A DNA stretch of 10,293 nucleotides. It comes from Bacteroidales bacterium (lineage in GTDB: Bacteria > Bacteroidota > Bacteroidia > Bacteroidales > UBA1715). Position numbers and translations under genes: made by a program. The stretch's first letter is position 1. Each line of letters starts with the position of its first letter. Below are positions 6,694 to 10,293 of the stretch, piece after piece. The notes below the pieces were generated by a model. That model did not search any database. It saw nothing but the letters and a program-made list of their open reading frames with translations, and was not told the origin of the DNA. Where the stretch lies: the NCBI GenBank assembly GCA_031262005.1, contig JAISIO010000173.1:1-10293 (forward strand). Direction: 5' to 3'.

Positions 6694-7578
6694 TTAAATT
6701 CTTGAAAACAGTTCAATTATGCGCTCCAAATCCTGTTCGTTTGCAAAAGGAATAGTAATTTTTCCGGTGCCTTTGGCGGTAATAGAGAATCCTATTTTTG
6801 CATTGAATTTTTGTTCCAAATTCTGCTGAACGTTTTTGTAATTATCGGATAACTGAGCAACTACCGATTTCGATTTTTTCGATTTTGTTTCGTTTTTGTA
6901 ATCACGCAACAAATCTTCTACCTGACGCACCGAAAGGTCTTGTTCAATAATTTTAGCAAACATTTCCATTTGTTTGTTGGCATCGTCCACACTCACAAGT
7001 GTACGAGCGTGCCCCATTGAAATGTCTTTGTTGATAATACCGAATTGAATTTCGGGCGGTAGTTTTAATAATCGTAAAGAATTGGTGATGCTTGTGCGAT
7101 TTTTGCCTACACGCTCGCTCAATTGCTCTTGTGTCAGTTCGCATTCATCTATGAGGCGTTGGTAGCTGGTGGCAACTTCAATTGCGTCCAAATCTTCGCG
7201 CTGTACGTTTTCAACCAAAGCCATAGTAAGAGTGGAGCGGTCGTCGGCTTCGCGAATGTAAGCGGGAATGGTGGTTACACCGGCAATTTGCGATGCTCGA
7301 AAACGGCGTTCTCCCGAGATAATTTGATATTCTTCGGGTGCAACTTGACGTACCGTAATAGGCTGAATGACGCCAAGATGTGTAATAGATGCAGCCAACT
7401 CTTTCAAAGCCTCTTCATCGAAGCGGGTACGAGGTTGATTGGGATTTGCTTTTATTTTGCTGATTTCCAATTCAATACCTGTTTTTATTGGAGGACGGTG
7501 CACAGTTGGTTGTATAACTTTGGGTGCATCACCCAAAATTGCGCTTAATCCGCCGCCGAGTACATTTTTTTTTGACAT
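6694..7578 (-). CDS. parB: chromosome partitioning protein ParB
   Basis: The protein has 294 residues, the usual length. The N-terminal peptide KKNVLGGGLSAILGD (3-17) matches the ParA-stimulating tail of chromosomal ParB. The CTP-binding domain follows, with NPNQPRTRF at 45-53, GERRFRA at 89-95 and ENVQREDL at 123-130. The parS-reading helix-turn-helix is at about 148-172 (LTQEQLSERVGKNRTSITNSLRLLKL), then GHARTLV at 189-195 and a C-terminal dimer domain at about 245-294 after a lysine-rich linker. It loads on parS, closes as a CTP-bound clamp and recruits SMC, with ParA moving the complex. It lies after parA with a repeat-filled 95-base gap. Directly after the start codon is an A9 run (T7565-T7573 on the plus strand), an unusual slippage-prone tract in an essential-type gene. 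Confidence 0.97.
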   Translation of the reverse strand: MSKKNVLGGGLSAILGDAPKVIQPTVHRPPIKTGIELEISKIKANPNQPRTRFDEEALKELAASITHLGVIQPITVRQVAPEEYQIISGERRFRASQIAGVTTIPAYIREADDRSTLTMALVENVQREDLDAIEVATSYQRLIDECELTQEQLSERVGKNRTSITNSLRLLKLPPEIQFGIINKDISMGHARTLVSVDDANKQMEMFAKIIEQDLSVRQVEDLLRDYKNETKSKKSKSVVAQLSDNYKNVQQNLEQKFNAKIGFSITAKGTGKITIPFANEQDLERIIELFSRI

Positions 7579-7593
7579 ATTTTTCTTAGTTGA

Positions 7594-7679
7594 AAAGTTT
7601 ACAAGTTTATAAGTTTACAAGTTTATAGTTCACTTGTCTACCCGTTTACTTGTCTACTTGTTTACTCGTTCACTTACTG
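7594..7679. repeat. octamer array filling the parA-parB gap
   Basis: The 95-base gap between the parA stop and the parB start consists of 8-base words. Positions 7594-7625 hold four copies of nAAGTTTA (CAAGTTTA twice). After one transitional word, 7632-7679 hold six words like ACTTGTyT that run in roughly the opposite sense. The last word contains the parA stop codon (7674-7676). ACAAGT/ACTTGT pairs can form between the halves, but the stem is interrupted. Here the period is 8, unlike the 7 of the other arrays. Confidence 0.85.
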
Positions 7680-8450
7680 TTTCACTTCCGGCAAATTATT
7701 TTTTGCCAATAATTCTTTCGCAAAATTAAGATAATTAATTGCTCCTGTGGAATTGGCATCGTATAAAATTGCAGGTTTTCCAAATCCGGGCGATTCGCTC
7801 AATTTCACATTTCGCTGAATAAGCGTATCGAACACTAAACTCTCAAAATGCGTTCGCACGTCGTCTACCACTTGATTGGCAAGGCGTAGACGTAAATCGT
7901 ACATGGTGAGCAAAAATCCTTCGATAAGAAGCGCAGGATTGAGTTGTACTTGAATAATTTTTATGGTATTGAGCAATTTCGCAATACCTTCGAGGGCAAA
8001 ATATTCGCATTGCACGGCAATAATTACCGAATTGGCAGCTACAAGTGCATTTACGGTGAGCAATCCTAACGACGGCGAACAGTCGATGATAATAAAATCA
8101 TAGTTGTCGCGCACTTTGTCTATCACGTTTCGGAGCATTGTTTCGCGTTCGGGTTGGTTCACCAATTCTATTTCGGCTCCCACCAAATCAATGTTTGAAG
8201 GTAATACGTGTAGATTTTCAAGTTCGCTTTGTACAATTAATTCCTGTGGGTTGGTTTGATTGATAAGACATTGATAAACGCCTTGTTCTACATTTCGTAT
8301 GCCTAATCCCGAACCGGCATTTCCTTGCGGATCGAAATCTATAAGCAATACTTTGTATTCCAAAACCGCTAAACTTGCGCTTAAATTCATAGCGGTTGTG
8401 GTTTTGCCAACGCCGCCTTTCTGATTGACAATTGCAATTACTTTACCCAT
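7674..8450 (-). CDS. parA: chromosome partitioning ATPase ParA (Soj-like)
   Basis: The protein has 258 residues and belongs to the MinD/ParA group of deviant Walker ATPases. KGGVGKTTT at 11-19 has both the signature Lys11 and the P-loop Lys16. LLIDFDPQGNAG at 35-46 is the Walker A' motif with Asp38 and Asp40, and FIIIDCSPSLG at 119-129 is Walker B. RNVKLSESP at 213-221 is typical of the C-terminal part. There is no N-terminal helix-turn-helix, so this is the short chromosomal (Soj) type, which binds DNA non-specifically as an ATP dimer and is reset by ParB. It is 139 bases downstream of yggS, with its own probable promoter, and its start ATG 8450 directly precedes the P-loop strand as is usual. 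Confidence 0.97.
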   Translation of the reverse strand: MGKVIAIVNQKGGVGKTTTAMNLSASLAVLEYKVLLIDFDPQGNAGSGLGIRNVEQGVYQCLINQTNPQELIVQSELENLHVLPSNIDLVGAEIELVNQPERETMLRNVIDKVRDNYDFIIIDCSPSLGLLTVNALVAANSVIIAVQCEYFALEGIAKLLNTIKIIQVQLNPALLIEGFLLTMYDLRLRLANQVVDDVRTHFESLVFDTLIQRNVKLSESPGFGKPAILYDANSTGAINYLNFAKELLAKNNLPEVKQ

Positions 8451-8477
8451 AGTTGTACTTTTTGCTTTTTAAGATGT

Positions 8478-8485
8478 CAAAAATA
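8478..8485 (-). promoter_or_regulatory. probable -7 box of the parA promoter
   Basis: Read on the minus strand this is TATTTTTG, a perfect match to the Bacteroidota -7 consensus TAnnTTTG, placed 28 bases before the parA ATG. I see no good -33 TTG at the usual distance. A small dyad, CGAAA-6-TTTCG (8486-8501), lies immediately upstream, between the two expected promoter elements, and could be an operator or chance. The 139-base gap is otherwise AT-rich with nothing else I recognise. Confidence 0.4.
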
Positions 8486-8589
8486 CGAAATTTACGTTTC
8501 GCTTACTCATTTTATAAATGGAATAATTGCAAGTAATTGAATTATAGGCGAAAAAGTTATTAACAACGGAAATCATCTCTGTGTTCCGA

Positions 8590-9252
8590 CTACCTATTTC
8601 CAAAAATAGTAGAACCAATGCGCAGCAATGTTGCGCCGTGTTGCAGAGCTATGCGATAATCGTGCGACATTCCCATTGAAAGTTCTTTAAAATACGCTTT
8701 ATCGGCAAAGAATTTCTGTTGCAAGGAAGTAAAAATATCGAAAAGTTCTTGAAATTCTCCGGACACCTGCGTTTCGTCATTGGTATACGAAGCCATTCCC
8801 ATAACGCCGTGAATTTCAATATTGTGCAAATTATTATATTCTTTGCTTTGCAACAATTCTTCGGCTTCGGGTAGGGAGAGTCCGAATTTTGTGTCTTCTT
8901 GGGCTATATGAAATTGCAGCAAACAGGGAATGATACGCTCGTTTTTTGCAGCCTCTTTATTAATTGCCGCCAACAGTTTGAGTGAATCGACACCGTGAAT
9001 AAGATGCACGAACGAGGCAATATATTTGATTTTATTCGTTTGCAAATGCCCAATAAAATGCCATCGAATATCTTTGGGCAGATTTTCGTACTTACGGGTT
9101 AATTCCTGCACTTTATTCTCGGCAAAATCACGTATTCCCGTAGTGTATGCCTGTTCAATATCGCTTTCGGGAAAGGTTTTTGAAACAGCTATTAATTGCG
9201 CCGTTGGCGGAAGCGTGGACTGAATGGCTTGTATGGTGTTTTGAATTGACAT
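8590..9252 (-). CDS. yggS: YggS/PLPBP family pyridoxal phosphate homeostasis protein
   Basis: The protein has 220 residues, close to the usual length, and forms a single alanine-racemase-like TIM barrel. LIAVSKTFP at 20-28 holds the PLP-binding Lys25. FAENKVQEL at 43-51, WHFIGHLQTNK at 64-74 and HGVDSLKLL at 87-95 follow in family order. SMGMSHDY at 192-199 and the phosphate-binding end RIGSTIFGNR at 211-220 complete the signature. The family carries PLP and balances vitamin B6 and amino-acid pools rather than catalysing a known reaction. It lies between the SDR gene and parA in the same direction; the repeat-filled 116-base gap before it forms its leader. Confidence 0.96.
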   Translation of the reverse strand: MSIQNTIQAIQSTLPPTAQLIAVSKTFPESDIEQAYTTGIRDFAENKVQELTRKYENLPKDIRWHFIGHLQTNKIKYIASFVHLIHGVDSLKLLAAINKEAAKNERIIPCLLQFHIAQEDTKFGLSLPEAEELLQSKEYNNLHNIEIHGVMGMASYTNDETQVSGEFQELFDIFTSLQQKFFADKAYFKELSMGMSHDYRIALQHGATLLRIGSTIFGNR

Positions 9253-9253
9253 G

Positions 9254-9309
9254 AGAGTATAGTGATTAGAGTTTAGAGTGTAGTGATTAGAGTTTAGAGA
9301 ATAGAGTTG
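9254..9309. repeat. eight tandem heptamers upstream of yggS
   Basis: Eight 7-base words of the form AG(A/T)Gnnn stand head to tail (AGAGTAT, AGTGATT, AGAGTTT, ...). There is a higher-order 21-base period: words 1-3 and words 4-6 differ at one base only. It starts one base after the yggS ATG (9252-9250 on the minus strand), so it is the immediate leader of yggS. It has the same copy number and length (8 x 7 = 56) as the array in the DUF4296 gene, but an unrelated word. Confidence 0.9.
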
Positions 9310-9373
9310 AAAATACTTGGTAATTAATCGTTTGCATTTCTTGTTTCCTATTCACTATACTCTATTAATTACC
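9254..9373. repeat. two interleaved inverted repeats in the SDR-yggS gap
   Basis: AGAGTATAGTGA (9254-9265) pairs perfectly with TCACTATACTCT (9352-9363), 12 bases. GGTAATTAAT (9319-9328) pairs perfectly with ATTAATTACC (9364-9373), 10 bases, and the second arm covers the SDR stop codon (9369-9371). The order is A, B, A', B', so the two stems cross rather than nest; both together would make a pseudoknot-like fold, otherwise they compete. The downstream arms again look like heptamers (TATTCAC, TATACTC, TATTAAT). Confidence 0.75.
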
Positions 9374-10073
9374 AGCCTAAAATTTGTCGTTCTTTATACA
9401 TTTCGCCTGAAACCAAATTTTTGGCATCGGTGGTAGCCAACCAAAACGGAGTGTCAATTCCTTCGGCAATGGTTAGCATTGCATTTGGTCCGCCCATGTC
9501 GGTAAGCACCCAACCCGGATCAACCGAAGTTACAATAATATTGGTGTCTTTTTCTTCGTCAGCCATAATTTTGGTAATGGCGTTTACAATGGTTTTGCTC
9601 ATGCTGTACGAAGGATTTTCGCCCATACGAGGCACTGTTAATTGCCCTAAGCCCGAAGAAAAATTCACTACACGTGCGTCGGCTGATTTGCGCAATAGCG
9701 GAAGCAGCATTTTACACATCCACAATGTGCCGTAAAAGTTAGTCGCCATGGTTTTTTCAACGGTTTCGTATGGTAAATTTTCTATGGTTGCCCCGTTGTC
9801 TATACTAATTGCTGCGCAGTTCAGTACTATGTCGATATGAGAATATTCTTTTGCTATGTCTGCCGCAAATTTCTCAATAGAAGCTATTTCCGAAATATCA
9901 CACTGTTTGATAACGCCTTCACCGCCGTTTTTTACAATTTCTTCTAACACCGGCACAGCTTTTTCAACCGAGCGCACGGCAAGAATTACAAACACATTGT
10001 TTTCGGCAAGTTTGAGTGCCAAGGCTTTTCCCAGTCCTCGTGCGGCTCCGGTTACGATTGCTATTTTTTTCAT
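9369..10073 (-). CDS. carbonyl-reductase-like short-chain dehydrogenase
   Basis: The protein has 234 residues and a classical SDR fold. The cofactor loop TGAARGLG is at 8-15. Arg34 after the second strand (LAVRS) favours NADP(H). CDI at 58-60 contacts the adenine, NCAA at 85-88 replaces NNAG, and Asn112, Ser139 (NFSSG), Tyr156 and Lys160 (YSMSK) form the catalytic set. VDPGWVLTDMGGPNA at 184-198 and the short ending GEMYKERQILGW match the CBR1-like group of carbonyl reductases found in animals, plants and bacteria. It would reduce a carbonyl compound in the cytosol, but the substrate is unknown. It is preceded by a 114-base AT-rich gap and followed by the repeat-filled gap before yggS. Confidence 0.93.
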   Translation of the reverse strand: MKKIAIVTGAARGLGKALALKLAENNVFVILAVRSVEKAVPVLEEIVKNGGEGVIKQCDISEIASIEKFAADIAKEYSHIDIVLNCAAISIDNGATIENLPYETVEKTMATNFYGTLWMCKMLLPLLRKSADARVVNFSSGLGQLTVPRMGENPSYSMSKTIVNAITKIMADEEKDTNIIVTSVDPGWVLTDMGGPNAMLTIAEGIDTPFWLATTDAKNLVSGEMYKERQILGW

Positions 10074-10187
10074 TGTTATAATTTAAGTTTGTATTTTTAC
10101 AATTGCCACGAAATTACAGACATTTTTTTAGATTTTTGATACATTCATGTAAAAATTTGAATTTATCTGCTATACCTACATTGATTT
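10074..10187. other. AT-rich gap upstream of the SDR gene
   Basis: This 114-base stretch presumably carries the SDR promoter on the minus strand, but I find no TAnnTTTG in that direction. No heptamer array and no strong hairpin is visible. Confidence 0.4.
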
Positions 10188-10293
10188 TTAAGCCTTACCG
10201 TTCTCGGATTTGAGTGCGTCGGTCGAAAAAATTTCAACTACTTCCGATAATTGGTAACGAACATCACGTTCTTTCATTGCGTGGCGAAGTTTG
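10188..10293 (-). CDS. C-terminal tail of an unidentified protein, cut by window edge
   Basis: A minus-strand frame is open from the window edge for 34 codons to TAA at 10190-10188, ending in ...STDALKSENGKA. The stretch MKERDVRYQLSEVVEIF looks like an ordinary amphipathic helix, and its codon use resembles the neighbouring genes. Too little is visible to name a family. It could be chance, since 34 codons is short, but the same strand and the spacing before the SDR gap fit a real gene end. Confidence 0.5.
   Translation of the reverse strand, partial: KLRHAMKERDVRYQLSEVVEIFSTDALKSENGKA

Noticed and set aside
7678..7685. TGTTTCAC, matching the left half of a parS site, at the parA 3' end
   Set aside because: The right half (TTCCGGCA) does not match GTGAAACA, and the bases are explained by the ParA C-terminal codons.
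10084..10091. TAAGTTTG, a perfect -7 promoter box on the plus strand
   Set aside because: No plus-strand gene follows, and the surrounding genes all run on the minus strand.

Overview
The window is AT-rich and comes from a Bacteroidota chromosome, most likely a member of the Bacteroidales or a close relative. This rests on several points: a short lipoprotein with a lenient lipobox, families largely confined to this phylum (DUF4296 and DUF5683), the arrangement parA-parB-DUF5683, a perfect Bacteroidota-type -7 box (TAnnTTTG) upstream of parA, and the lack of clear Shine-Dalgarno sequences. No rRNA, tRNA, CRISPR array, insertion sequence or phage gene is visible.

Layout. Positions 1-752 (minus) hold most of a membrane-anchored DUF218/YdcF-like gene that runs off the left edge. 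A 144-base divergent gap separates it from two plus-strand genes: a carboxypeptidase-regulatory-like lipoprotein (897-1703) and a five-helix membrane enzyme of the LtaS/sulfatase superfamily (1752-3647). These converge on a long minus-strand run. In transcription order that run is: the C-terminal tail of an unknown gene (10188-10293), a carbonyl-reductase-like SDR (9369-10073), yggS (8590-9252), parA (7674-8450), parB (6694-7578), a DUF5683 membrane protein with a GTG start (6130-6681), a secreted NlpC/P60 peptidase (5438-6061), a DUF4296 lipoprotein (4940-5389) and an Atz/Trz-type amidohydrolase (3674-4867). There is no gene-free stretch above 300 bases.

How the genes fit together. ParA and ParB form the chromosome segregation pair. 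The DUF5683 protein and the NlpC/P60 peptidase behind them are envelope proteins, so the block ties segregation to envelope growth by position. YggS (PLP homeostasis), the SDR and the amidohydrolase look like ordinary housekeeping enzymes.

The most unusual content is not a gene. Four junctions of the minus-strand run are filled with degenerate tandem arrays of 7- or 8-base words. Each locus uses a different word, and several carry the complementary word nearby so that arms can pair. The arrays start at the stop codon of the upstream gene and end near the start of the next. One array, eight copies of a heptamer at 5251-5306, lies inside a coding region and encodes the lipoprotein export signal of the DUF4296 protein as a heptapeptide repeat. 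Both other reading frames meet a stop codon just after it, so a change in copy number not divisible by three would switch the gene off. This is the best candidate here for an undescribed system.
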